Source: Clostridium akagii DSM 12554
Lineage (GTDB): Bacteria; Bacillota; Clostridia; Clostridiales; Clostridiaceae
Length of the DNA: 64,000 nucleotides
Assembly (NCBI RefSeq): GCF_000686725.1
Contig: NZ_JMLK01000007.1
Location: 309,470-373,469 of the forward strand
Direction: 5' to 3'
Under the pieces are notes generated by a model that was given only the letters and a program-made list of their open reading frames with translations, was not told the origin of the DNA and ran no database searches. The position numbers and the translations under genes were made by a program. This document shows positions 1 to 8,710 of the stretch, piece after piece. Position 1 is the first letter of the stretch. Each line of letters begins with the position of its first letter.

Positions 1-507
1 ATGGTTTTTCTTATAAATATATTGGCAATTCAAACATTAAAAAAGGAGCTTACCCTAGGAATAATTGCGCTAGTTGCAGCACTAATTACTTCAATTTCAT
101 ATGTGCTTGTTCAAAAGATAATAAAGCCTCCAAATAGACGAAAATCAATATTGTTTGGAATTATAGGATCATTTTTTGCAGTTTGGCCATTAATTATAAA
201 TATAAGTTTTAATACATTATTAGTATATGCTATAATTGATGCATTTTGTCTCCCATTTTTTATGGTGCAACTATCTTCTGCAACTTTTAATGTTATAGAT
301 ACTCATGAGGATAGGGATAAAAGAATTGAATATATGATAAATAGGGACATGGTATTAAATGGAGGAAGAGCTATTAGTGTAAGTATGTTGATATTATTGT
401 TATTATTTTTTAAGAACCCCTCCACACTAAAATTTTATTTGATATTTTTGGCGATAATGCCTTTGATCTCCGGATCAATTTTACGAAGAATAAAGGGCGT
501 TCTATGA
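1..507 (+). CDS. MFS transporter, C-terminal part (cut by window start)
   Basis: The frame is open from the first base, so the ATG at position 1 is probably internal and the gene begins outside the window. The 168 residues contain about five hydrophobic helices separated by short basic loops (PPNRRKS, ILRRIKG), which is the second half of a 12-helix major facilitator protein. The DTHEDRDKRIEYMINRDM loop resembles YqgE-type putative MFS exporters. The substrate cannot be told from this fragment. A bidirectional terminator follows. Confidence 0.6.
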   Translation: MVFLINILAIQTLKKELTLGIIALVAALITSISYVLVQKIIKPPNRRKSILFGIIGSFFAVWPLIINISFNTLLVYAIIDAFCLPFFMVQLSSATFNVIDTHEDRDKRIEYMINRDMVLNGGRAISVSMLILLLLFFKNPSTLKFYLIFLAIMPLISGSILRRIKGVL

Positions 508-520
508 TAAAAAACATAAA

Positions 521-557
521 AATAAAACAAATCCATTTATAATGTATTTGTTTTATT
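521..557. terminator. Bidirectional rho-independent terminator
   Basis: A 12-bp perfect inverted repeat (AATAAAACAAAT / ATTTGTTTTATT) encloses a 13-base loop. Its arms carry A and T runs, so it can serve the upstream MFS gene and the convergent exchanger gene. Confidence 0.7.
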
Positions 558-586
558 CTCTTATAACAAATAAAACTATGGTTTGT

Positions 587-1582
587 TTATCTGTTTATAA
601 AGATTATACAGGCTATGAAAATAACATAAAATATAGCGTTCATAGATAATCTTTTGGCAGATATACAATGTTTTTTTAAATTAAGCCATATAGCTATAAT
701 AGCAATAAAGGTTATTATGGCTGAAATAATAAGTGATGTATCAAATAACCAAGGTGTAAATATAATACCTAATGCACTTGGTATTGTAGCTTGAATCATC
801 ATGGATCCACTTATGTTTGCAAGAGCAAGTTTTTCTTTACCTTGTCTTACCCATATAACTGCATTAACTATCTCAGGTAATTCTGTTGCTACAGGGCTTA
901 GCAGCAATGCGACTAAATGTGCAGGCATTCCAAGTGCCACACTTAGAGATTCTAAATTATGTACAAATAATTGTGATCCAAGAAATATGAATATAAGTGC
1001 TAATAATGTTTGAGTTAATATCATTGATTTCGGGGGAGTTTTGCTTTTAGGACATAGTTTTAAAGGTTCTAATTTCTCTGTTGTTTCCTCAACCTCAGCA
1101 CTCATTTCTTTATAAAAATAAAGAGCATAGGCACCTAAAAACAGAAAACCTAGCCATGGTTTTATTGAAAAGGCTACAAGACCTAAAAAAACTTTAAAAG
1201 CAAAAATTCCCATGAACCAGACTTGATCTCTAGCAAGTTTTTTATTGTTAAACTTTAGGCAACTGCCAGATGTCCTCTTTCCAGTGAATAATATTATACT
1301 AATTCCAACAATGGCATAGGCAAGGGTACTTAAAACTAGTGGTCCCCCAAGTGCTGCACCAACCCCAATATCTTTTTGACTAGATGTAGTACCAAATACT
1401 ACAGCTATGAAGGTCACAATACTTTCAGGTAAAGCCGTACCAAAAGCTGCAAGAACTGTACCTACTGCATTTTGAGAAATATTAAAGGCTTTCCCAACCC
1501 ATTCAACACCATTTACAAATAGCTCACTGCTAAAATATATAATCAGTGCAGCTGCAAGCATAACTAAAATATTTATAGCCAT
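587..1582 (-). CDS. Sodium/calcium exchanger family (YrbG-like) cation antiporter
   Basis: The protein of about 331 residues is a polytopic membrane antiporter of the CaCA superfamily. It carries the two diagnostic alpha repeats, seen as GTALPES in the N-half and ATELPEI in the C-half, with about ten hydrophobic segments between them. The start is set at the ATG at 1582, because AAAGGAG lies 6-8 bases before it. The open frame extends upstream to 1681, but that stretch is riboswitch RNA. The yybP-ykoY-type leader suggests Mn2+ (or Mn2+/Ca2+) export rather than simple calcium exchange. That ion choice is an inference from the leader, not from the protein. Confidence 0.88.
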   Translation of the reverse strand: MAINILVMLAAALIIYFSSELFVNGVEWVGKAFNISQNAVGTVLAAFGTALPESIVTFIAVVFGTTSSQKDIGVGAALGGPLVLSTLAYAIVGISIILFTGKRTSGSCLKFNNKKLARDQVWFMGIFAFKVFLGLVAFSIKPWLGFLFLGAYALYFYKEMSAEVEETTEKLEPLKLCPKSKTPPKSMILTQTLLALIFIFLGSQLFVHNLESLSVALGMPAHLVALLLSPVATELPEIVNAVIWVRQGKEKLALANISGSMMIQATIPSALGIIFTPWLFDTSLIISAIITFIAIIAIWLNLKKHCISAKRLSMNAIFYVIFIACIIFINR

Positions 1583-1599
1583 GTTGATTCTCCTTTCAT

Positions 1600-1649
1600 A
1601 AAAAAAATAAAAGACCTCTAGCATGTTAAAATAAACACGCCAAAAGTCT
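1600..1649 (-). terminator. Riboswitch expression-platform terminator
   Basis: The sequence from AGACUUUUGGCGUGUU pairs along 16 positions (with G-U pairs) with AACAUGCUAGAGGUCU, followed by UUUAUUUUUUUU. The 5' arm reuses the aptamer's closing strand GAGACUUUU, so ligand-stabilised P1 would block the terminator. That makes this an ON switch. Confidence 0.8.
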
Positions 1650-1780
1650 CGTTTCGCATTTCCGCGGATATTGCCAGGCATGAGGAACCTTTCGAAAAAA
1701 ACAGACTATAAACTAGTCTATTCTATTTCAAGTGCCTTAAAGCCAATATGTTGACAATATCTAGTAAACTACTCCCTTTT
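1642..1780 (-). promoter_or_regulatory. yybP-ykoY-type (Mn2+) riboswitch aptamer
   Basis: On the minus strand the RNA starts AAAAGGGAGUAG, continues through UGUCAACAUAUUGGC, a variable arm with an AGACUA/UAGUCU hairpin, then CCUGGCAAUAUCCGCGG and ends GCGAAACGAGACUUUU. These are the conserved blocks I recall for the yybP-ykoY family, with the first and last pairing as P1. The aptamer sits directly upstream of the exchanger gene and its 3' P1 strand overlaps the terminator arm. Confidence 0.8.
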
Positions 1781-1834
1781 GTTATTAAGAAATATGTGAC
1801 ATTCCTCCTATTATACTAATATAACTTTTTTGTG

Positions 1835-3079
1835 TCAATATATAAAATAATAAGATTCATTTATATAATTTTGCCCATACTTTTTACATAGTCTTTGAAG
1901 TACTAATTTAATTTTGTCCTTATTCAGTAAAGGTTCCTCTAATAAATTGAAAAAAATCTCTTTTTCTTTCATTGTAGTATATTTTTTCACATAACCATAT
2001 ACATGCTCAGCGGTATTTATAAAATTTCCTTGGCTAAAAGGTAGCAGTAGTGCCTGATCTATGGCTTCATAAATATTAATCATAGTATTAGGAGAATTTA
2101 CAATTTTACTGCAATACTTATAATTTGTATAGTTCTTTTCCATAACAGAATACTTATATTTTGCCCACTGAGAATATTTTATTGAAGGACTTGGATGCAG
2201 ATTAAGGATATTGACACATTTTAAAGCAGATAATTCTTTATCTTTAACTTCAAGCATTATATCAACTTTTAAGTGATGGATTTGCCCTAGATATTCAATG
2301 AAATTTTTTGTTATCACAAATTTAGAATGAGAACCGTTTTTTTTATTAGCATCCTGTTCTGAATAATGCATTTTTATGGCACCATCATTTTCAGTCCAGG
2401 TTGAAGCAACTTCACTTAAAATTTCATCCAAAGTGAGATCACAGGGATTTAGTTTATTATGAAGATTATCAAATATAGCGGGTATTTTAAGGATTTTGCA
2501 GAGAGCTATAACATCCTTTATAGTGTAACTTTTATCATCATTTTCTAAAACTAGCCGTTTTTTTAGTGAGGGAGATAATCTATTAAAACCTGAAATAAAT
2601 CGTTTGACTGCGGTAGGTTTATCTCCATAAACTCCACCAAGATGAAGTGTTATTTTATTTGTGTAATCAACCTTTAAAGCATCTAAAAATCTGCAATGGT
2701 ATTCTAGGTCTAATATGCTTTTTGTGACTACTGATTCTTTTGTAGAATTTAAAACTGTATATTGACCTGGATGCATAGAAACTCTAATATCATTCTCATT
2801 TATGAAATTACCTATGTTTTCAAGCTCATATTTAAATGTATCCCACCACTTTATATTATTTACCTCATGGCCCCCAAAAGGTATTATATCTGAACTAATT
2901 CTAAAAAAGTATATATTGTTTTTTATATTCCAATCTAGAATACTTTTTAAATCTTTTAAATTTTCGTTTACACATTCATTAAATTTTTCTTCAGTGAAAT
3001 TTTTTAATATTGTACTTCTAGAGGTTCTATATTGCAGGCTGATTGGACTGCAAGCGTATCCTATTTTGTAATTAAGCAT
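1835..3079 (-). CDS. uvsE: UV DNA damage endonuclease UvdE/UvsE
   Basis: This 414-residue protein matches the UVDE family, which has a TIM-barrel apurinic endonuclease IV-like fold and nicks DNA 5' of UV photoproducts. Visible signatures are GYACSPI at the N-terminus, FRISSDIIPFGGHEV, VSMHPGQYTVLNS, ITLHLGGVYGDKP, LENDDKSYT and IFDNLHNKLNP, which carry the metal-binding His, Glu and Asp residues. The ATG at 3079 is preferred over a GTG at 3088, because the GTG lies inside the ribosome-binding site AAAGGTG. It is monocistronic and provides excision repair independent of UvrABC. Confidence 0.93.
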   Translation of the reverse strand: MLNYKIGYACSPISLQYRTSRSTILKNFTEEKFNECVNENLKDLKSILDWNIKNNIYFFRISSDIIPFGGHEVNNIKWWDTFKYELENIGNFINENDIRVSMHPGQYTVLNSTKESVVTKSILDLEYHCRFLDALKVDYTNKITLHLGGVYGDKPTAVKRFISGFNRLSPSLKKRLVLENDDKSYTIKDVIALCKILKIPAIFDNLHNKLNPCDLTLDEILSEVASTWTENDGAIKMHYSEQDANKKNGSHSKFVITKNFIEYLGQIHHLKVDIMLEVKDKELSALKCVNILNLHPSPSIKYSQWAKYKYSVMEKNYTNYKYCSKIVNSPNTMINIYEAIDQALLLPFSQGNFINTAEHVYGYVKKYTTMKEKEIFFNLLEEPLLNKDKIKLVLQRLCKKYGQNYINESYYFIY

Positions 3080-3287
3080 TGACGTCACACCTTTCTTTAG
3101 GCATCTTGAGAAAAATAACTGGTGAGTATGCTATTCTATTTCCTTTTACAATACTGTTACTCATCAGTATTGTAGTCTAAAATTATAACACAAGTAAATA
3201 TTTTTTTGTATTTTTTTGAAAATTACTGGATAAAAGGGTAGAATAGAACAAGTGACAAGCTAAATTTGAGGTGAGAGGATTTTAATT

Positions 3288-4946
3288 ATGATAATATATA
3301 GTTTTAATATGTTAACTATGCTCATGGAGAGAGCCATGTGGCTACTAGTAATGCTATTTGTAGTCACAAGAATAAAAGGTTTTAGAGAAATATTTCAAAA
3401 AGAGAAATATGAAAAAAAGGACATAGCAATTATATGTACTATATTTTCAGCTTTTGCTATTTTTGAAACGTATTCCGGTATTAAGGTAGATGGATCTTTA
3501 TTAAACATAAGGACGATAACGATAGTATCCAGTGGTATATTATTTGGACCCGAGGTAGGAATAATAACAGGACTAGTGGCAGGTAGTCATAGATTTTTAA
3601 TAGATATTCATGGAGTAACCTCACTTCCATGTCTTATAACAAGCATAGTAGCTGGAATATCATCAGGATACATAAATAAAAAAATTTCAAGAAAATATTT
3701 GTACATAGCAGGAATTTCCCTTGGTATGGTTTGTGAAGTATTAACTATGATTCTTATATTAATAATGACAAAACCATATACACTTGGATTAAGCATAGTT
3801 TCAAAAATAGCTTTGCCAATGATACTTGGAGAAGTAAATGTAGGCTTTATTATACTTTTAATGCAGTTTGTAGATGACGAAAAGGAAATGATAGCGGGTC
3901 AGCAGTCAAAGCTGGCACTAGATATTGCCAATGAGACATTGCCCTATTTTAGAGATATAAATAATGAAGCCCTAAGAAAGATATGTACTATAATTAAAGA
4001 ACATATGCAGGCAGATGCTGTATCTATAACTGATAAAATCCATGTACTTGCTTACGTGGGCGTTGATGAGGATATATATAATGTTGCTGATAAAGAAATA
4101 AATGGAGCAACTAAAGCCGCAATTTTAAACAATAAAATATTAATAAATAATGACAATACAAAAAATGATCACAGAAATTTAAAATCCGCAATAATAATAC
4201 CTTTTGAAGATAAAAATGGGGTAAGCGGTACCTTGAAAATATATTACAAAAATTCCAATAAGATAACTTATTCTATTAAAGCACTTTCAACTGGTTTATC
4301 ACAAATAATATCAACTTTAATGGAAGTGTCTAAGATTGAACAGATACGGGAAACCGCAAATAAGGCTGAAATTAGAGCCTTGCAGAGGCAAATAAACCCA
4401 CACTTTTTGTTTAATGCGCTAAATGCAATAACTTCATTTATTAGAATAAATCCTGATAAGGCAAGGGAACTTATTATAAATTTATCAAACTATTTAAGGT
4501 ATAATCTTGAAATTAATGATGGGTTAATTGATATAAAAAAAGAACTTAAGCAGGTTATGGATTTTGTGGAAATAGAAAAAGCCAGGTTTGGAGATAAGAT
4601 TAATCTTGTTTATGAAATTGATGATGTAAATATAAAAGTACCTAGTCTTATAATACAACCCATAGTGGAAAATGCAATAATTCATGGTATTCTGCCTGAA
4701 AAAGGTTCAGGAACGATAAAACTAAGCGTGAAAAATTGTGAGGATAAAAGCGTAAAAATCATAATTGAGGATACTGGAATTGGTATAAGTGAAGAAATAA
4801 TTCATAAGGTTTATAGTGGAAATATGCCTGAAAATAAAATTGGTTTATACAATGTTCACTTGAGGCTTAAACTTATGTATGGTGAAGGCATAAATATAGA
4901 AAGATTAGAAAAAGGAACAAAAATGGAATTTTTTATTAGGAGATGA
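3288..4946 (+). CDS. LytS/YpdA-type sensor histidine kinase
   Basis: The 552-residue kinase has a 5TM-LYT sensor region (residues about 1-190), a GAF-like segment (about 210-345), a His_kinase domain with QINPHFLFN and phospho-acceptor His372, and a HATPase with PIVENAIIHG and the DTGIGIS G-box. It is translated from an ATG after GGTGAGAGG. The response regulator starts five bases after its stop. A YhjX-like transporter follows, as in the E. coli YpdA/YpdB-yhjX pyruvate-responsive unit, so I infer sensing of pyruvate or a related small carboxylate. Confidence 0.9.
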   Translation: MIIYSFNMLTMLMERAMWLLVMLFVVTRIKGFREIFQKEKYEKKDIAIICTIFSAFAIFETYSGIKVDGSLLNIRTITIVSSGILFGPEVGIITGLVAGSHRFLIDIHGVTSLPCLITSIVAGISSGYINKKISRKYLYIAGISLGMVCEVLTMILILIMTKPYTLGLSIVSKIALPMILGEVNVGFIILLMQFVDDEKEMIAGQQSKLALDIANETLPYFRDINNEALRKICTIIKEHMQADAVSITDKIHVLAYVGVDEDIYNVADKEINGATKAAILNNKILINNDNTKNDHRNLKSAIIIPFEDKNGVSGTLKIYYKNSNKITYSIKALSTGLSQIISTLMEVSKIEQIRETANKAEIRALQRQINPHFLFNALNAITSFIRINPDKARELIINLSNYLRYNLEINDGLIDIKKELKQVMDFVEIEKARFGDKINLVYEIDDVNIKVPSLIIQPIVENAIIHGILPEKGSGTIKLSVKNCEDKSVKIIIEDTGIGISEEIIHKVYSGNMPENKIGLYNVHLRLKLMYGEGINIERLEKGTKMEFFIRR

Positions 4947-4950
4947 GAGT

Positions 4951-5667
4951 GTGAAATGTATAATAGTTGAGGATGAATTTTTGGCTAGGGAAGAATTAAA
5001 ATATTTTATCAAAAATTTCAGTAATATAGAAATAGCTGGGGAATTTGAAGATGGAATAGATGTATTAAAATTTATACAAAAAAATAAGGTTGATGTCATA
5101 TTTTTAGATATTAATATAAGATCTGTGGATGGGGTAGTTATTGCAAAAAATATCAGTCAATTTTCTGAAAAACCATATATTGTTTTTATAACAGCATATA
5201 GAGAACATGCTGTTGAAGCTTTTGAAATAGAAGCCTTTGACTATATATTAAAACCCTATGATGAATCAAGAATTAGATCAATGCTTAAAAAACTTGAACT
5301 TAGTTATAATGCGAAAAATGGAAATAATCATGCAATTATAAATAGAATAAATCTGTTTAAAAATGATAAAATAATAGTTACAAATGTGGATGATATATAT
5401 TATTGTGAGGCAAAGGAGAGAGAAACCAGTGTACTAACAAAAGACGAAGAATATCTGATGAAAATGTCTATATCAGAATTTTATGACACCCTGCCAAAGG
5501 AAATGTTTTTTAAATGTCATAGATCATATATTGTAAATATTACTAAAATAAAAGAAATAATACCTTGGTTTAATAACACTTATAACTTAAGGCTTAAGGA
5601 TATTCCAGAAGAAATCCCCGTTAGTAGAAGCAATGTAAAAAAATTCAAGCAGTTGATGAATATATAA
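4951..5667 (+). CDS. LytTR-family response regulator (YpdB-like)
   Basis: This 238-residue protein has an N-terminal receiver domain with acidic pocket EDE (7-9), phosphorylated Asp53 in IFLDINIR, and the conserved TAYREHAVEAFEIEAFDYILKP end. A C-terminal LytTR DNA-binding domain follows, with IYYCEAKERETSVLT and FFKCHRSYIVN. It starts with GTG after AGGAGATGAGA, coupled to the kinase gene. LytTR proteins bind pairs of direct repeats near promoters. A candidate pair lies just downstream, before the transporter gene. Confidence 0.93.
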   Translation: MKCIIVEDEFLAREELKYFIKNFSNIEIAGEFEDGIDVLKFIQKNKVDVIFLDINIRSVDGVVIAKNISQFSEKPYIVFITAYREHAVEAFEIEAFDYILKPYDESRIRSMLKKLELSYNAKNGNNHAIINRINLFKNDKIIVTNVDDIYYCEAKERETSVLTKDEEYLMKMSISEFYDTLPKEMFFKCHRSYIVNITKIKEIIPWFNNTYNLRLKDIPEEIPVSRSNVKKFKQLMNI

Positions 5668-5689
5668 ATGCATCCTATGTAACTATAAT

Positions 5690-5722
5690 AGCATCTCACT
5701 CATAAACAGACATCTCCCTTAA
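5690..5722 (+). promoter_or_regulatory. Candidate LytTR direct-repeat binding site
   Basis: Two copies of CATCTC, in the contexts GCATCTCACTC and ACATCTCCCTT, start at 5692 and 5711. They are 19 bases apart, roughly two helical turns, upstream of the YhjX-like gene. Paired direct repeats of about this spacing are typical of LytTR regulators. No footprint evidence exists here. Confidence 0.4.
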
Positions 5723-5806
5723 ATATAGATATATACTTACATCAAGACAAAGAAAACTAGATGAAAAGGTTTATATTATAACATTTATATAAGGGGAGTG
5801 AGGGTA

Positions 5807-7039
5807 ATGTTAAAAATTCAAAAAACATCTCAGAACAGACTTTTAATATTATTAGGTACCATAGTTACTCAAATAGGACTTGGAACAATCTATACATGGA
5901 GTTTATTTAATCAACCTCTTGCGGATAAGTTTGGTTGGCAGTTAAGTAGTGTATCAGTTACTTTTTCAATTACTAGTTTTGCATTGGCATTTTCAACTCT
6001 ATTTGCAGGGAGAATTCAAGATAAAATTGGAATAAGAAAACTTATAACTTTTGCAGGCATAATACTTGGTGGTGGACTTATATTAACATCTAAAGTAAAC
6101 TCGCTAGCAATGCTTTATTTAACAGCTGGTGTGATCGTGGGCGCTGCAGATGGAATAGCATACATAACTTCACTCTCAAATTGTATAAAATGGTTCCCTG
6201 AGAAAAAAGGTCTTATATCAGGAATTTCTGTAGGATCCTATGGTATTGGAAGCTTAATATTTAAATATATAAATTCAGGTGTAATGAGTTCAAAAGGAGT
6301 TACAGTAGCATTTTTATGCTGGGGTATTATAGCATTTGTATTGGTAGTTGGTGGCGCACAACTTCTAAAAGATGCACCAGACGTGAAAGAAGTTGCTAGT
6401 AATAAATCTATGGTAGAAGATTTATCGCCAAGACAAATGTTAAAGAAAAAAGAATCATATTTGCTATTTATCATGATGTTTACAACCTGTATGAGCGGGC
6501 TTTATCTTATAGGAATTGTTAAGGATATAGGGGTACAACTCGTAGGGCTTACACCACTAGTAGCTGCAAATGCAGTAGCAATGGTAGCAATTTCTAATAC
6601 TGCAGGAAGAATTATTTTAGGAACTTTATCAGATAAAGTTGGCAGACTTAAAGTTGTAATATTTGGCTTCGCTATAATGGCTACAAGTGTAATTATTATG
6701 AGTACAGTTCATATGAATTTTGCAATATTCTTTGCCTGTGTTGCCGGAATTGCATTTTGCTTTGGTGGTAACATCACTGTTTTCCCAGCAATTGTTGGAG
6801 AGTTCTTTGGACTTAAAAATCACAGTAAAAATTATGGAATAATATATCAAGGTTTTGGACTCGGAGCTTTGTCAGGATCAATTATTGCAAGTATGGTAGG
6901 CGGATATAAAATAACGTTTATGATTATAGGTGTAATGTGCATAATTTCAATTGCTATAGCTCTTACAATAAAGAGACCAGAGGCAAAAGCAATAATGAAA
7001 ACAAAGACAAAACTTTCGGGTAAAAGAAGAACTGCATAA
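5807..7039 (+). CDS. yhjX: YhjX-like MFS transporter (OFA family)
   Basis: This protein of about 410 residues has 12 predicted helices and strong similarity to E. coli YhjX. Shared blocks are GTIYTWSLFNQPLADKF, LTAGVIVGAADGIAYI, LSNCIKWFPEKKGLISG, FTTCMSGLYLIG and FGGNITVFPAIVGEFFG. The family belongs to the oxalate/formate antiporter group, and YhjX is induced by pyruvate. The ATG at 5807 is chosen because AAGGGGAG sits eight bases before it. The GTG at 5798 lies inside that site. Gene order kinase-regulator-transporter supports control of this gene by the LytTR protein. Confidence 0.88.
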   Translation: MLKIQKTSQNRLLILLGTIVTQIGLGTIYTWSLFNQPLADKFGWQLSSVSVTFSITSFALAFSTLFAGRIQDKIGIRKLITFAGIILGGGLILTSKVNSLAMLYLTAGVIVGAADGIAYITSLSNCIKWFPEKKGLISGISVGSYGIGSLIFKYINSGVMSSKGVTVAFLCWGIIAFVLVVGGAQLLKDAPDVKEVASNKSMVEDLSPRQMLKKKESYLLFIMMFTTCMSGLYLIGIVKDIGVQLVGLTPLVAANAVAMVAISNTAGRIILGTLSDKVGRLKVVIFGFAIMATSVIIMSTVHMNFAIFFACVAGIAFCFGGNITVFPAIVGEFFGLKNHSKNYGIIYQGFGLGALSGSIIASMVGGYKITFMIIGVMCIISIAIALTIKRPEAKAIMKTKTKLSGKRRTA

Positions 7040-7050
7040 TTTAATAAGAC

Positions 7051-7079
7051 TTGAAGGGTTAATTTCAATATGGTATAAT
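7051..7079 (+). promoter_or_regulatory. SigA promoter of hisS leader
   Basis: TTGAAG at 7051 and TATAAT at 7074 are separated by 17 bases. Transcription would start about 7086, giving an untranslated leader of about 225 bases that holds the leader peptide and terminator. Confidence 0.65.
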
Positions 7080-7114
7080 TTAAAAAGGTCAATTTGTATA
7101 ATTAGGAGAAAAAT

Positions 7115-7165
7115 ATGAGGAATTTAATTAAAGTACTAGTATTAACTTACCATCACCATTGTTAG
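7115..7165 (+). CDS. Histidine leader peptide of hisS
   Basis: The 16-codon frame reads MRNLIKVLVLTYHHHC and ends with TAG. It has a clear ribosome-binding site (AGGAG, six bases before the ATG). Three consecutive His codons sit near its end, immediately before a hairpin and terminator and the histidyl-tRNA synthetase gene. The DNA of the His codons (CCATCACCAT, 7150-7159) is exactly complementary to ATGGTGATGG at 7227-7236. This fits ribosome-stalling attenuation on histidyl-tRNA shortage. Confidence 0.8.
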   Translation: MRNLIKVLVLTYHHHC

Positions 7166-7292
7166 GACTTGTATCATGGGTAAAAATAGCCATAGATACC
7201 AGTCTGGTTTAACTGGAATTGTATCTATGGTGATGGCGCTTTAATTAAATTATTGGTAGCCGTGCAGGTATGATTCTGCACGGCTTTTTTAT
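7150..7292 (+). promoter_or_regulatory. His attenuator with alternative hairpins and terminator
   Basis: Three competing pairings can be seen. His-codon segment 7150-7159 pairs with 7227-7236. CCATAGATAC (about 7190-7199) pairs with GTATCTATGG (7221-7230), sharing bases with the first. The terminator AGCCGTGCAG / CTGCACGGCT (7257-7284) is followed by six T residues. No T-box sequence is present. Which structure frees the terminator arm is not obvious by eye. Confidence 0.7.
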
Positions 7293-7312
7293 GTATTAAG
7301 GAGGAGAAAAAG

Positions 7313-8629
7313 ATGAATAATAAAATTATCAAACCATCAATATTATCAGGTTTCATGGAATTATTGCCTAAAGAACAAATAGAATTTAATAGAATTATGG
7401 ATATCATAAAAAACAATTACGAAAAAGGTGGATTTGTACCCATTGATACGCCAGTAATGGAAAAGAGTGAAATACTTCTTGCCAAAGGAAGCGAAGAAAC
7501 TGATAAACAAATTTATAGGTTTACAAAAGGAAGTAATGATATATCATTAAGGTTTGATCTAACGGTTCCATTTGCTAGATACGCATCACAACATATGGAA
7601 AATCTTGTTTTTCCATTTAGAAGATACCAGATTGGAAAAGTGTATAGAGGGGAAAGAAATCAAAAAGGACGTTATCGTGAATTTTATCAATGTGATATAG
7701 ATGTTATTTCAAAGGGAGAACTAAGCCTTGTAAATGATGCTGAACTTCCAAGTATAATCTGTTCTATATTTAAAGAAATAGGATTACCTGCATTTAAAAT
7801 ACATATAAATAATAGAAAAATTTTAAATGGTTTTTTCAAATCATTAAATGTGGCAGATGCAACAAATGTATTAAGAATCGTGGATAAATTGGATAAAATA
7901 GGCGAAGATGCAGTGGCTAAAGAGTTAACAACTATTGGACTTCTTGCAGATATTGTGGATAAAATAATATCTTTTATAAGTATAGCTGGAGACAAATCAA
8001 AAATTTTAAATGAGCTTAAAGCATTAAATATTGAAGAGCCAACTTTTAAAGAAGGCCTGGAGGAAATTGAAATTGTAAGCCATTACTTAGAATGCTACGG
8101 AGTTACGGAAGAAAACTATGTTATAGATTTAAAGATAGCTAGAGGATTAGATTATTATACAGGTACGGTTTACGAAACAATACTTGAGGATTTTAAAGGT
8201 ATAGGATCAATATGTTCAGGTGGCCGTTATGATAACTTAGCTGAATATTATACTAATGAAAAACTTCAAGGTGTGGGAATGTCTATAGGAATAACACGAT
8301 TATTTTCTCAGCTTAAGGATATAGGTATTCTAAAAGAAGAAACATTACCATCGACATTAACAAAGGTTTTAGTAGTACCAATGGATGAAAATATGGATTA
8401 TGCCATCTCCATTATGAATAAATTAAGAAATGAAGGTATTAACTCTGAAGTTTATCTTGAAAAGAATAAATTTGGTAAAAAACTTACCTATGCAAATAAT
8501 GCAGGAATTCCTTATATAGTTATAATAGGTGAAGAAGAAATTAAAAGTGGAATTCTGACTTTCAAAAATATGGAAACCGGAGAGCAAGAAAAGCTTAGTG
8601 CTCAGGAAATTTTGAATAGGGTGAAATGA
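7313..8629 (+). CDS. hisS: Histidyl-tRNA synthetase (eukaryote/archaeal-like type)
   Basis: The 438-residue class II synthetase charges tRNA-His. It shows motif 2 (YRGERNQKGRYREFYQCDIDVI), the histidine-binding loop ARGLDYYTGTVYE, motif 3 (GVGMSIGITRLF) and a C-terminal anticodon-binding domain from about residue 340. The LRFDLTVPFARY block resembles archaeal/eukaryotic enzymes rather than the usual bacterial RPEGTA form. It may therefore be an additional or alternative HisRS. The anticodon domain argues against HisZ. It follows an attenuator with a His leader peptide, and GGAGGAG precedes its ATG. Confidence 0.9.
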   Translation: MNNKIIKPSILSGFMELLPKEQIEFNRIMDIIKNNYEKGGFVPIDTPVMEKSEILLAKGSEETDKQIYRFTKGSNDISLRFDLTVPFARYASQHMENLVFPFRRYQIGKVYRGERNQKGRYREFYQCDIDVISKGELSLVNDAELPSIICSIFKEIGLPAFKIHINNRKILNGFFKSLNVADATNVLRIVDKLDKIGEDAVAKELTTIGLLADIVDKIISFISIAGDKSKILNELKALNIEEPTFKEGLEEIEIVSHYLECYGVTEENYVIDLKIARGLDYYTGTVYETILEDFKGIGSICSGGRYDNLAEYYTNEKLQGVGMSIGITRLFSQLKDIGILKEETLPSTLTKVLVVPMDENMDYAISIMNKLRNEGINSEVYLEKNKFGKKLTYANNAGIPYIVIIGEEEIKSGILTFKNMETGEQEKLSAQEILNRVK

Positions 8630-8646
8630 TTTTTGGATTTTAATGT

Positions 8647-8695
8647 CTTAATAATTTCTTAAAGCTCAAATAAGAAATTATTAAGGCTTTTTTTA
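8647..8695. terminator. Terminator shared by hisS and the radical SAM gene
   Basis: A 15-bp perfect inverted repeat (CTTAATAATTTCTTA / TAAGAAATTATTAAG) with a nine-base loop is followed by CTTTTTTT, between two convergent genes. Confidence 0.85.
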
Positions 8696-8710
8696 ACTGG
8701 ATATTTTAGT

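Noticed and set aside
801..1013. 70-codon plus-strand frame inside the exchanger gene
   Set aside because: It is antisense to a well-conserved exchanger and has no ribosome-binding site.
7100..7300. T-box upstream of hisS
   Set aside because: No T-box consensus (GGNACCGCG-type) is present. The terminator is preceded by a His leader peptide instead.
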